In this document: in pieces, positions 45,301 to 56,317 of the stretch
Layout: each line of letters opens with the position of its first letter
Numbering within the stretch: position 1 is the stretch's first letter
From: Cytidiella melzeri
Lineage: Eukaryota; Basidiomycota; Agaricomycetes; Polyporales; Irpicaceae
Direction: 5' to 3'
Assembly: GCA_022592445.1 (NCBI GenBank)
Contig: JABYQR010000169.1
Span: 1 to 64,000, forward strand
DNA length: 64,000 bases
Translations under genes and position numbers: made by a program
Notes under the pieces: generated by a model
The model's database searches: none
Seen by the model: only the letters and a program-made list of their open reading frames with translations
What the model was told of the DNA's origin: nothing

Positions 45301-47389
45301 TGTCACGGAGATGGAGCTCAACGCAGCAACTAGGGACACGATGTGGACGACGACGACGAGGTGGTGGCAGGCGTGTAGCACAATGCTCTCACCAACTATA
45401 AACCTTATTCAGGTAGCTAGCCCAGTAAAGACCAAGTTAGTATTGGGTACTACCAGCTATGTAGTACAGAGGGGGTTTGCTTACCTAGCCCAGTAAAGAC
45501 CAAGAGGTCGAGATGGGGGGCTAGGAGCGTACATGTAGCAGTATATATAGACTTCAGGGACCTGCGCACAGACCATGTTGAGGGCAGGCTTTTGCAAGAA
45601 GCCGTGTGAACAAAGAACAAAAGAACTACCTAAAGGAGAACAATAGCTATTGTCTAGACCTTGCCAAGAACTCTACCCGTGAGAGAATCTATCTAAAAGG
45701 AGACCAACTATTGTATTCCATTCCCACACCTGTGAGAACATCCTTCCATAAAGAGAACAATAAGGAAAGAACAATAAGGAGCCCATGTGGACAGTATCTA
45801 TGACGTCAAACCCTAGCTATGGGCTGAGCCATGTGTTTGTAGCCATGTGGTCTTACTTAAGCTAAGTCACATGCCAGTGTGACGTAGTAGCAAGTAATGT
45901 GACCGTGTGGAGTGTCTAAGCCACATGATATGGGCGCTTAATACACGTGAAAAGGGAGTTTATGCTGAGAAGGTTGCAACTGAGCTGCAGCCAAGAGTTT
46001 TACAGATAAAAACAAGAGGTAACACTATGTCAAATACCAGATTTTCCAGCATCAAAAACGGTTGAAAAAAGCGTGAACTATTGCACAACCAGATCTAAGA
46101 TTGGATGAGTCAGAAAATGATGTAAAAATTCAGTTTGTGGGTTCTGGATTTCAACCGTTGAAAAATCATGCAGTAAAGTGTTGTGAGGTGCCAAGTTTAG
46201 TGATCTAATGTTGTCCAGGATTTGTGAGGTAGCAAAATCGTGACTGTCAGCATGATTTTACTTACTTCACAAATTTGTAATGATTTTGAAGTTAGCAAAA
46301 TGCTGCACTGATTCTGCAATAGTGGCAATATTTTGCAAATTGAACAATTGTGGTTCAATGCTACTGCCAAGAGCTCAAAGTTGTACTCGGCTTTTTCTGC
46401 TTTCAAATTCAATGCACTATTCATACCTCAAATCCTATGCAGAGTACAGAGTTTTGCAGCTGACAAATTTGTGAGAAAATGAATCCAGAAATCTTGAATC
46501 TAAAGGCAGCATTTTGCGGTCAAGAAAACCGTTGATCAATGCATCCATGATTGGTATGGTTTTATAGCATGTAAAATCCTCCTTCAAACTGTACATACAG
46601 ACAAAGTAGTCCTTAGTCCCTAGTCTGCAGGAAGTTACGGTCAGTACGGACTACGGCCTAGGACTACAGACTACGGACTACGGACTACGGACTAAGGACT
46701 ACGGACCAAGGGCAAAGGACTAGTTAGTCTGTATGTACATTTAGGAGCAGAATTTACATGCTCCAGAATCTTACTAATGATGCATGCATTTCACCAATGG
46801 TTTTGTCAACTGCAAAATGCTGACTTTGTATTCAGAATTTTGGAAATAATTCCCTCAAATTCTGTCAGCCCCAAAACTCTGCGCTCTGCATAGGATTTAA
46901 GGCATGGATAGTACATCGGATTTGCAAGCAGAAAAAGCCTACTGCAAATTGTGAGCTCTCAGCACTAGCATTGAACCATGTTTGTTTAGCTTGCAAAATC
47001 TTCTCGCCAGAGCAAAATTAGTGCAGAATTTTGCTAACTTGAAAAGAGAAATCACAATTCTGACCTCAGTCATGCGTTGTACAAAGATTTATGTGTATAT
47101 AGAACCCAGCTGAGAGTCACAGTTTTCATACCTCATAAATTGTATACACCAGCAACATTTTTTCAGCTACTAAATCTCGCACCTTACAAGGCTTTACTGC
47201 ATGATTTTTCAACGGTTCAAATCCAGAACCCACAAACTAAATTTTTGCATCATTTTCTGACCCATCCAATCTTAGATCTGGTTGCGCGATAGTTCACGCT
47301 TTTTTCAACTGTTTTATGATGCTGGAAAATCTGGCATTTGACGTAGTGTAAATTGCGAAAATTAAGGGCTAGTCAGGCCATCCATGACA
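45301..47389 (-). repeat. Family 1 5' LTR, copy C, split by MITE
   Basis: 45301-46022 and 47352-47389 rejoin to 760 bp after removing the CACTA MITE and one TAA. Confidence 0.95.
46023..47348. mobile_element. Palindromic CACTA-type MITE
   Basis: 1326 bp, starting CACTATGTCAAAT and ending ATTTGACGTAGTG, flanked by TAA on both sides (46020-46022, 47349-47351). A CACTA terminus with a 3-bp target duplication is diagnostic of the CACTA (EnSpm/CMC) superfamily. The two halves are diverged inverse copies over most of their length, meeting at an internal loop (about 46596-46741). The loop has GTACATACAGAC/GTCTGTATGTAC inverted borders and a CGGACTA tandem repeat. No transposase frame is present, so it would depend on an autonomous element. 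Confidence 0.92.
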
Positions 47390-47394
47390 AACGG

Positions 47395-47996
47395 TATTAT
47401 TGGGAATATTTAAGCGCTTCTCAAGCACTTATCCAGCGCTTATCCTACGTCTATTTAGGCGCTTATCCAGCGCTTATCTGGCGCTTATTCCGGCGCTTAT
47501 TCTCAGTGCCTATCAATTAATGCGCTGATGCGCCTCCTGTCTCTGATGCGCTGATGCGCTCCTTTCCTTATCTGTGTATCACATGATAGAACTCTCTGTA
47601 ACCTTGTGGAACATGCTGGAACTATGATGTCATAGTATAGAACAAGCTAGAACAAGTCTAGCCTTGGAGCTGGGTCATGGGGTCAGGTCATGGGGACAAT
47701 TGCTATTGGTTGATTATTGAAGTGGCACCACTAGGGCATAGGGCATGCTTAGTAAGGTAGATTACTTCGCTTACTCATGTAGGTCTTAGAGGTCTTAGGG
47801 TAGTACCTGGGGTCCTCCCCTTCATGTATATATAGAGGCACTCCTGAGGGCATATCCCCTCAGTGTTATCCACTCTGTTGATCAAGGACTACTCTGTACT
47901 CTCCAGTACTTCGCTCACCACAACTCCTACTCTCTATCTCAATATCTCCCCCTCAAGTTCAACACTTATCTGGTGAGTGTAACCCTAACTGTTACA
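47395..47996 (+). repeat. Family 3 5' LTR, main part
   Basis: Continues from 37541. TATATATA 47827-47834, predicted start 47861. Ends CTGTTACA. Lacks about 60 bp found in the 3' LTR. Confidence 0.95.
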
Positions 47997-48066
47997 TTTG
48001 GATAAGACTGCCCCTACTCCCTCACGTCTCTGGACGTGCTGGAGGTTTCTTTCCCCTTTCTTCTAG
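47973..48066 (+). promoter_or_regulatory. Predicted 5' leader intron spanning LTR end and primer site
   Basis: The donor GTGAGT lies at the end of the LTR. A CCTAAC branch-like sequence is at about 47983-47988, a pyrimidine tract CTTTCCCCTTTCTTCTAG precedes the acceptor, and the intron would be 94 nt. It would remove the self-primer site. Confidence 0.5.
47999..48010 (+). promoter_or_regulatory. Self-primer binding site, family 3
   Basis: TGGATAAGACTG, two bases inside the LTR, is the exact reverse complement of CAGTCTTATCCA at 56182-56193 in the 3' LTR (one mismatch to 47861-47872 in the 5' LTR), the predicted transcript start. Confidence 0.7.
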
Positions 48067-48575
48067 GTCTTGTGCCTGTGCGTGGGCCCCCTTACAAATC
48101 CTCTAGAAATAGAGGTAGCTGGACCATAGGCTCTAAGTAACAGTCGTGTCTAGGCCTTGCCTTGATGCGCACAACTTGAATCACCCTCTCGCCCGACGCT
48201 CCTAGAGCTGATCAGAGCAGGGGTTGGCATTATGCCAACATGATGAAAGTGTGCCTCCCCACGAGCAATAGTGGAGTCTGGTGTCAGACAGCTCGTTATA
48301 AGAGCTAGACAACAGGACTAGAAACCCATGAGTGCCTAGGCACGAAGACGGGTAACTTGTTCTGGCCGGACTTAGGGTCAGTGCAATACTGATCCGCCAA
48401 CCAGTTGCCGCATGGGTGGAACTGTGACGGAGATCCTATTCACCACCGGACCTGGAGAGAGAGTCCAGGCCAACGCCAGCACTACCCCACGCACACACAG
48501 GACCTCTCCTTTATGGAGAGTTGTTTCGCACACCACTGAGCTGACAAGCTCATCACACTTTGTCACACAGTCACC

Positions 48576-49343
48576 ATGCCTCTTTCCCGCTACGTCGCTG
48601 CTAGGTCTGGCTGCAAGGCCCCCTACTCTATCCCCGTCCGCAACAAAGTCACTGGACTTCAAGAACGCCTCTCAGTCTCCAAGGAGACTCTCGACAAGTT
48701 CAAGGATGCTGGCAAGCCTCGCCGGCTCAAATACCCCAATAACAAGCCCCTCATCAAGAGGATCGACCTCAAAGAGCAGGCTTGCACCACCATAGAGCAT
48801 GAGGAGAACCAGGCTCGCATGAGCCAGGTCTCTCACCTCATGTCTCAACTCAGCTTTCTCGATCATATCGAGAAGCAAGAGAAGAAGGAAGCTGAAAAGC
48901 TTTCTCTCCTTCAGCGTATCGAGGAGCGCAACCAACGCGCTTACATTCCCACTCCTAATCCGCTCCCCGCTTCTCTCCACTTCCGTAAAACGAAGTTGAT
49001 GCTTTGTCAACAGGAATTCAAACCAATGGTCACAGCAGCCTGTCAAAGGCTTGAGCCTGTGCTCAAAAAGCTGGACGCCTCCTTCTCGAGTGGTGGGCAA
49101 TTGTCTAACCACCAGCTCAACACTCGTCGGGAGAAAGCTCAGCTGTTGATCGGTTGTGGCTTCAGATCGCAAGGAGAATCACACGGACAAGATGTTGAAC
49201 AGGGAATGGAGGATGTTAAAAAGGACTTAAAAAGTTTAGGCAGGATTAGTTTTGTAGACATACATCGGAGATGGGGTTATATCCTAGAGCTACTAGAAGG
49301 GCTGTTTGATATGAACGCCTTTGTATATGCGGAAATGGAATAA
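48576..49343 (+). CDS. ORF0 of gypsy family 3
   Basis: 255 codons from an ATG in good context (TCACCATGC). Basic N-terminus (MPLSRYVAARSGCKAP), a long charged helix around residues 85-125 (HIEKQEKKEAEKLSLLQRIE), a central helical part, and a C-terminus with KSLGRISFVDIHRRWGYIL. The order basic region, helix, then (I/L)G(K/R)(V/I)SF parallels ORF0 of family 1 at the same position between primer site and gag. The product is not recognised; its overall composition suggests a nucleic-acid-binding or structural protein. The frame is intact although gag and pol of this copy are broken. A 170-nt spacer with in-frame stops separates it from gag. Confidence 0.65.
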   Translation: MPLSRYVAARSGCKAPYSIPVRNKVTGLQERLSVSKETLDKFKDAGKPRRLKYPNNKPLIKRIDLKEQACTTIEHEENQARMSQVSHLMSQLSFLDHIEKQEKKEAEKLSLLQRIEERNQRAYIPTPNPLPASLHFRKTKLMLCQQEFKPMVTAACQRLEPVLKKLDASFSSGGQLSNHQLNTRREKAQLLIGCGFRSQGESHGQDVEQGMEDVKKDLKSLGRISFVDIHRRWGYILELLEGLFDMNAFVYAEME

Positions 49344-49513
49344 AATGTATTGGCTGACAAGCCTCATTTTACTCGGTGACAACTTCCTGAAAAGGATTTA
49401 ATGTGTGAAAACAACTCTGACAAGAGTTCAATGTGTGAAAAGTGGTGATTCTCTTCTTCTTATACTAGAAATAGTATTTCGCTTATCCTTTGCTAACTAA
49501 GAAATTAGAAGCA

Positions 49514-50974
49514 ATGGCCTCTCAATCCAACGCCGGATCCAGCGCTGCCCCCGCTGCTAACCTCACCCATTCTGTTCCTTTTGGCAAGATTACGCCAATT
49601 GTTTATAACCCTTCTGTCGAGAATTTCGAACAGCACATTTTCCACAACCTTACCGTAGCCCAAAGGGCTTTTACTCGCACGGTTGAAGGAGAAGCAACAC
49701 CTGCTATTGCTCATAATATGATGAATCAAATGGTTCTCATTTGGAACAATCAGTTGTCATTGCTGGAGGATAACCTCCAGGAATACGTCGATAAGGTCGT
49801 TCAAGACCTATATTCGCAGTTCACTGCCAACACACAAGTCCAGCGGATGGACACTGACCTCGACATGGTCAAGATGACGATCACAAATGTTGTCAATCAA
49901 ATCAACCAGCTTCCCTTGTCGCAAGGACAAGGAGGATCCTCGCGCCAGCCTAAGATTGGCAAACCCCCGGAGTTCAACGGGACCGATGGCAAGGTCAAGT
50001 TCAACGAGTGGTTGAACAAGATCTCTCTGTGGCTTGTCCACGAGAATGTTGCTACAGACAGGCAATGTATTGCCGTCGCAATGAACCGGCTCTCAGGCGC
50101 GGCGGCTCAATACATGGAGCCGTGGATCAAGAAGCTGACAAAGAGTCAGACAATTGGAACGTGGGAAGAGTTCGAAAACAAGCTCAAGGTACAGTACAGA
50201 CAAAGGGACGACAAGGAAGGTGCTTGAAAGGAGCTCAATGCCTTGTTCAATAACACGGATCTGGCACATAAGAACTTTGTCAAGTACGCGGAACGTTTCC
50301 GTACGCTTGGAAGGCTTTCGGGATACGAGGACGACCTGCTTATTCACAAGCTCAAGCATGTCATCGAGAAGGACATGAGGCTCGTCCTGATTGGAAAAGA
50401 TGAAAATCAAATTCCAACAACTTGGCCTCAGTTCCTCGACCTCTTGCTCGACATCCACAAGAAGGTCTATTTGGAGAAAGCACAAGGCCAGATCTTTGCA
50501 AAGAAGAAGGATACGTCCACACCTATGGAGGTGGATGTAGCAGACAAGAAAAAGAAGAAGAACGACAAGCGGAACAAGGGCAAGGGCAAAGAGGTGAACT
50601 CAACTGAAAAGTTGGAAAAGTTCTGCCACATCCATAAGTCGAAAGGACATAACACGGATGAGTGCAACCTCAACGGCCTGAAAAAGAAGCTCGATGAGAA
50701 GAAGAAGGATGTAAAGAAGGATGGCAGGTCTTTGGTGCTGAAGAAGATTCGGGCAGCAGATGCCGAGGACTCAGGGACGGACAGCAAGGCAGATACCCCT
50801 AAAGCCTCGTCGTCTAAGATGAAAAACGTTAATACCGCGCGCCTAGAGTTGGCGGCTCACATAGAGAAGGTTCCAACTGAAGATGATGAACCTTCGACTC
50901 CTCACCCGTACCCTGACAAGGGTAAAGGGAAAAAGCCGACCAAGGGCAAGGATTTTTTCCGAAGCATCATGTGA
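49514..50974 (+). pseudogene. Gypsy family 3 gag with one stop
   Basis: ATG at 49514. Capsid-like (retrotrans_gag) region around PEFNGTDGKVKFNEWLNKIS and WEEFENKLKVQYRQRD, then TGA at 50225-50227. The same frame continues KELNALFNNTDLAHKNFV to a Lys-rich tail with zinc knuckle CHIHKSKGHNTDEC (C-x2-H-x4-H-x4-C, a common gypsy variant) and ends DFFRSIM. The stop is most simply a CGA to TGA transition. Confidence 0.9.
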
Positions 50975-51684
50975 CTCCCTGCGAACATGAATGTTAAGAC
51001 CAACTATTGTCAAGAGACAAGTTGTCAAGTCAGAACCCCTTGGTGTAGCTACACTCAAGGTCTGATGATGGTCTAGGCCGCGCAGTCGCTGTCAAGCATA
51101 GTGGCAGACAGATGATGGTTCGGTAGAAGGAATATTGGTACGAAGTGGATAGACTGAGGATCTAGCCCCATGTCTAGCGGCTATTTATACATGTTGACCT
51201 AACTACTTTTGGACCAGTCCGAGGTAGTGGTAGCAAATCGGAAAAACAGAAAGGAAGAACGGTACACAGAGAACAGCCACTACTCTGGAAAGCCAATGAG
51301 AGAAAAGACTGTCAAGGTGCGGAAACAAGGAACAATAGAAAGGTGAGACATGAGGCAGAGATCAATAAAGAAGGGGTTGAACCCGAAACAGGGGATAGAC
51401 GGAGTTGGATCCGAAACAGGGGGTAGATGGGTTGGACCCGATGGAGTGGTAACGGAGGTATGGAAAGGCCGAGGGTTGCACCAAGGCAATGGTAACCAAT
51501 CGGAGTTAAGTCCGAGGTTTGAATGGACATAAGGACACAACTGATGACATAATAGTCCATGTTGAACGGAGGTGAGGTGGGTTAGGGGATGATGGAGGAA
51601 GGACAAGTTGGATCGTCGAGGCAATGGTAAAGAAGATAGCTAGTTATCAAGATAGTCGAAGAAGTAAAGAAAAAATAATAGGGT
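50975..51684 (+). other. Gap between family 3 gag and pol
   Basis: About 700 bp with no sustained frame. It may be a decayed start of pol or a true non-coding spacer. A diverged repeat GGGTTGAACCCGAAACAGGG / GGGTTGGACCCGATGG lies at 51370-51450. Confidence 0.4.
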
Positions 51685-54600
51685 GTGAAGACCGTTCGTA
51701 ACAATGAACGCTTAGGCCCTGATACCCTCAATCTTTGTACCGTAGATACTGTCAAAAATGTAGCGCCTTCAAAGAATTCATTTTTTCTACCGGTTACAAT
51801 TTGGGTATATGGAAAGAAAGTGCAGGTCGAAGCTCTGGTAGATTCAGGAGCCACAACCACGTTCATCAGTAAGTCAGTGGTTCAAAGTAACAATCTGGTA
51901 ACAAATCAACTGGCATCACCGTTTAACGTCATCAATGTCGACGGTACTCCCAATAAAGATGGTCAAATCACTCACTCAGTACGTGCATACCTAGAAATAG
52001 GTTTGCACAGAGCAAGACAAGACATGCTCGTTACTGATCTCGGTAGTAAACACATGATTATCGGGATGACCTTCTTACGCTGCCACAATCCGGAGATAGA
52101 TTGGGCAAATGGCGAGTGGAGATTTACCAGATGTCCTGAACTCTGTGCCCCAAGAGCTCGTAAAAACATCACTGTAACTCAAGAAGAGATTGATGAGCTT
52201 GAGTTACCTAAGGGACGTTCGGTGTCAGACAACCTGGACGGAATAGGAAGTGTCGACCCGGACAACCCTCACATCCACTGGATTGACTTAGACGATCCAG
52301 AAGACCAAGAAATAGCAGAAATAATCGCTGAACTTTCTGGAAAGGAAGATGAGGGCTTTGAAGACGGCTTTGACGAACAAGAATCCGTCAATTGGAAGCC
52401 ATTAGTACCAAAATATTTATGGGAATTTGGTGACGTCTTTTCAAAGAAAAAGTCAGAACGCATGCCGTTACGCAAACCATACGATCACGCGATTGAATTT
52501 GAGGAAGGTGCCTCCCTTCCCAAAGCGACTAAACTATACCTGCTGTCTCCAATGGAAAAGAATTCTCTAGATCAATGGATCAAAGAGGAACTCCGAAAAG
52601 GTTACATCCGCAAATCGAAAAGTCCGATTGCAGCACCTGTGTTCTTCGTCAAGAAGAAAGATGGCTCGTTGCGCCTTGTGCAAGACTACCGAAAACTGAA
52701 CGACATCACGGTGAAAAACCGGTACCCCATACCTCGCATCAACGACTTAATCAATTCGTTAAGCAAGGCTAAGGTCTTTTCAAAGATTGATCTTAGATGG
52801 GGATACAATAATGTTCGCATCCAAAAGGGTGACAAATGGAAGACGGCGTTCATCACACACCGTGGTCTTTTCGAAGCCAAGGTGATGTATTTCGGTTTCA
52901 GCAACGCACCAGCGACGTTCCAAGCCATGATGAATGAAATTCTGAGTGATTTGATCTTAGAAGGACATGTCATGGTGTATCTCAACGACATCCTCATCTT
53001 CACGGAAGACAAGAAGGAGAACCGTCGCATCACACAGGAAGTGCTCAAGCGCCTACGCAAGAACGATCTATTTGCCAAACCGGAAAAATGCTTTTTTGAA
53101 AAAGATTGCATTGAGTACCTAGGCATGATCATTTCTCACGGGCATATCGAGATGGATCCAGCCAAACTCACCGGAGTTACTGAGTGGCCGCGACCTGAAA
53201 AGGTTAAGCAAGTCCAAGCCTTCTTAGGCTTTGCCAATTTCTATCGGCGTTTCATCAAGGACTTTGCTAAACATGCAAAACCGCTCACTATTCTGACAAA
53301 GAAGGACCAACCCTGGATCTGGAAAGATGCTCAGGAACAGGCCTTCCAAAGTCTGAAACAGGCTTTTACGTCAGCACCCATTCTGAGTATACCAGATGAC
53401 GAAAACCCTTTCCGTCTGGAAACAGACGCTAGCGACTTTGCTACAGGAGTGGTATTATCACAACTGGATCCAGCTGACAAGCTGTGGCATCCAGTAGCCT
53501 TCTACTCTAAATCACTCAACGTTCATGAATTTAACTATGAGATATACAATAAAGAGTTGTTGGCTATTATCCGCGCCCTGGAAGAGTATTGTCAACATCT
53601 GGAGGGACATCCGATTACCGTAGAAATATGGTCAGATCACCAAAACCTGACATATTTCAGGAAAGCCCAGCAGCTGACTCGGAGACAAGCGCAATGGGCG
53701 TTATACCTCATGCGGTTTAATTTTGTGCTCCGGCACAAACCCGGAAAGACCATGCTTACCACAGATCCTCTGTCCAGGAGGCCAGATATGAAGAGGGGGT
53801 AATTCCAATAACGAGGACAAAATTCTCCTTAAACCCGAGTTTTTTGCCATCTCTGCTATTGAAAACTCTCATGACTCGCCTATCAACGATGATGAAATCC
53901 TAAGACGGGTTAAGAAAGCACTCATGAACGACGAAGTTACCAAGGACTATCAGCAGTTACTTAACTCTGGTCCTAGGGAGTTCAAGAAATCACTAGAGGA
54001 ATAGAATTTTGAGAACGGATTACTCCTATACCGTGGAAAAGTCTACATCCCCAAAGATCAGAAATTAGATCTGAGACGCCAAATCATCCAGATGCATCAC
54101 GATCTACCTTCTGCCGGACATCCTGGCAGATGGAAAACGTACAAACTGATATCGAGAAACTACTGGTGGCCAGGTTTAACCACTGATGTCAAGAAATACG
54201 TGACAGGCTGTGACACATGTCAGCGGATGAAGACTCGTCCGCAACAGCCTTATGGACTACTCATTCCTAATCCGGTTCCGGCCGAACCATGGGATATCAT
54301 GACTGTTGACTTGATTACTCAGTTACCGGAGTCTGATGGCTTCAATGCTATCTGCGTAGTGGTAGACCGCCTTACTAAAAGGGCGCACTTCTTCCCTATC
54401 GTAAACGAGTTCTCAGCAAAAGATCTTGCAGCTCTACTCTATGAGAGAGTCTGGACCCTTCACAGGTTACCTTTGCAAATCATTTCCGACCGAGGTCCAC
54501 AATTCGCAGCAGATTTATTCCAGAAATGGTGTAAAATGCTAGGGATAGAATCTACAATGACTACTGCATATCATCTGCAAACTGACGGTCAAACTAAACG

Positions 54601-55548
54601 GGTTAATCAAATACTCGAACAGTACCTGCGTTGTTACGTTGATCAACTACATGATGACTGGGCTAGATTGCTCAGCTCAGCTGAGTTCGCATACAACAAT
54701 GCAGCGCATGAGGGAACTAAGCACTCGCCTTTCTACCTCGAATACGGCAGACACCCTAGAGCTGGTCCAACGCTCACTAAGCACCTGAAAAGGTCTGACA
54801 TGACGTCATGTGGAACTGCTTGCAAGCTCAAGAGCATGCTAAGGCGGTGTTACAACTTGCAGCTGAACGCATGAAGTGGTACTATGACAAGCACGTCCAG
54901 AAGGCCCCTTCAACAAAGGCGATCAGGTCATGCTAGATCTGAGAGACTACCAAAAATCTGGACATAAGTTGTCAGCCAAGTACTATGGCCCATTCAAGAT
55001 TGCTGAAAAGCTTTCGCCGGTCACATTCAGACTGGAATGGCCCAAACGTTCACCAAGGATACACCCTGTATTCCATGCAAGCAAGTTGGTACCGTACAAT
55101 GAACCTGAATTCGAAGGCCAAAAGCTGGAGATGCCTCTGCCAGATATCATCGATGGAGAAGAAGAATACGAAGTCGAGAAGATTCTCAAGTCAAGACGTA
55201 CAGGTCGTGCCAAAAAGCTTCAGTATTACATACGCTGGAAAGGCTACGGACCGAACGACGACACGTGGGAGCCTGTAGAAAACATCACACACGCTCAAGA
55301 AGCGATCAAGAAATTCTACGACAATCATCCCCGAGCTATTTGCTCAGCTACAATCTACTGTGTATAAAGTCACAAACAACACACCAAGGATCATCCACGA
55401 TCCAATGACGCAACCGAGGAGGGTACGGACTAGACTACCATCAGCCAATGAGGTGATAACCCTGTCAGGGACGTCGGTAGAAGCCGCTAGAGTCACTCGG
55501 AACTGCTTAGGCACCCTCTTGACAATGGTGAAAAAGTGGACTCAATGA
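51685..55548 (+). pseudogene. Gypsy family 3 pol: protease, RT, RNase H, integrase, chromodomain
   Basis: Protease: LVDSGATTTFIS. RT: FFVKKKDGSLRLVQDYRKLN, but the active site reads VYLNDILIF, Asn replacing the first catalytic Asp of YxDD (about 52975-53000). RNase H: LETDASDFATG, SDHQNLTYF. Breaks: frameshift in a G run at 53797, TAG at 54002-54004 replacing Trp, frameshift near 54800, another near 54913 and one near 55335. Integrase: HHCC region ending GCDTCQRMK, VDLITQLPESDGFN, SDRGPQFAADLF. Chromodomain: KLQYYIRWKGYGPNDDTWEP, then a basic tail to 55548. Protein similarity to family 1 is moderate, so it is a separate lineage. Confidence 0.93.
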
Positions 55549-55590
55549 CCAAGGTGTTCGTTCAAAACTCTTTGCACAGAGTTCAAAGCA

Positions 55591-55604
55591 AGAAGGGGAG
55601 GTAA
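55591..55604 (+). promoter_or_regulatory. Polypurine tract, family 3
   Basis: AGAAGGGGAGGTAA directly before the 3' LTR. Confidence 0.85.
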
Positions 55605-56317
55605 TGTCACAGATTTTCAATGTTTCTACAAGACTTGCCTTACCAGGCAACGGTATTATTGGGAATATTTAAGTGCTTGTCAAGCGCTTATCCAGCGCTT
55701 ATCCGACGTCTATTTAGGCGCTTATCCAACGCTTATCTGGCGCTTATCAGGCGCTTATTCTCAGTGCCTATCAATTGATGCGCTGATGCGCTTCCTGTCT
55801 CTGATGCGCTGATGCGCTCCTTTCCTTATCTGTGTATCACATGATAGAACTCTCTGGAACATTGTGGAACATGCTGGAACTATGATGTCATAGTATAGAA
55901 CATTCCATTAGATGATGTCATAGTTCTTAGAACCTTCTGGAAAAGTCTACCCTTGTCTTAGAACAAGCTTGAACAAGTCTAGCCTTGGAGCTGGGTCATG
56001 GGGTCAGGTCATGGGGACAATTGCTATTGGTTGATTATTGAAGTGGCACCACTAGGGCATAGGGCATGCTTAGTAAGTTAGATTACTTTGCTTACTCATG
56101 TAGGTATTAGGGGTCTTAGGGTAGTACCTGGGGTCCTCCCCTTCATGTATATATAGAGGCACTCCTGAGGGCATATCCCCTCAGTCTTATCCACTCTGTT
56201 GAACTAGGACTACTCAGTACCCACCAGTACTTTGCTCACCACACCTCTTACTCTCTATATCTCTACCTCCCCCTCAAGTTAACTACTTATCTGGTGAGTG
56301 TAACCTTAACTGTTACA
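55605..56317 (+). repeat. Family 3 3' LTR
   Basis: 713 bp, TGTCACAG...TGTTACA. TATATATA 56148-56155, predicted start 56182. Contains CGCTTATC repeats in U3. Confidence 0.95.

Larger units (their letters stand above)
37542..47389 (-). mobile_element. Gypsy family 1, copy C (full-length, minus strand)
   Basis: Flanked by AACGG at 37537-37541 and 47390-47394. 3' LTR 37542-38301; pol 38467-42181; gag 42178-44198 (split by solo LTR E); ORF0 44426-45154; self-primer site 45289-45298; 5' LTR 45301-47389 (split by a CACTA MITE). Both LTRs are 760 bp once the MITE is removed. The LTR ends CCGTGACA, a subfamily difference from copies B and F. Confidence 0.97.
37493..56317 (+). mobile_element. Gypsy family 3 chromovirus (interrupted by family 1 copy C)
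   Basis: 5' LTR 37493-37541 plus 47395-47996, then leader, ORF0, gag, pol with chromodomain, purine tract and 3' LTR 55605-56317. About 9 kb without the insertion. The five bases outside the two ends (CTAGT and CCGTC) differ and the flanks are unrelated (LINE versus family-1 pol), so the ends may derive from recombination. Confidence 0.92.

Noticed and set aside
48378..48662. Minus-strand ORFs opposite ORF0, gag and pol of the gypsy and copia elements
   Set aside because: They lack motifs and are shadows of sense coding frames.
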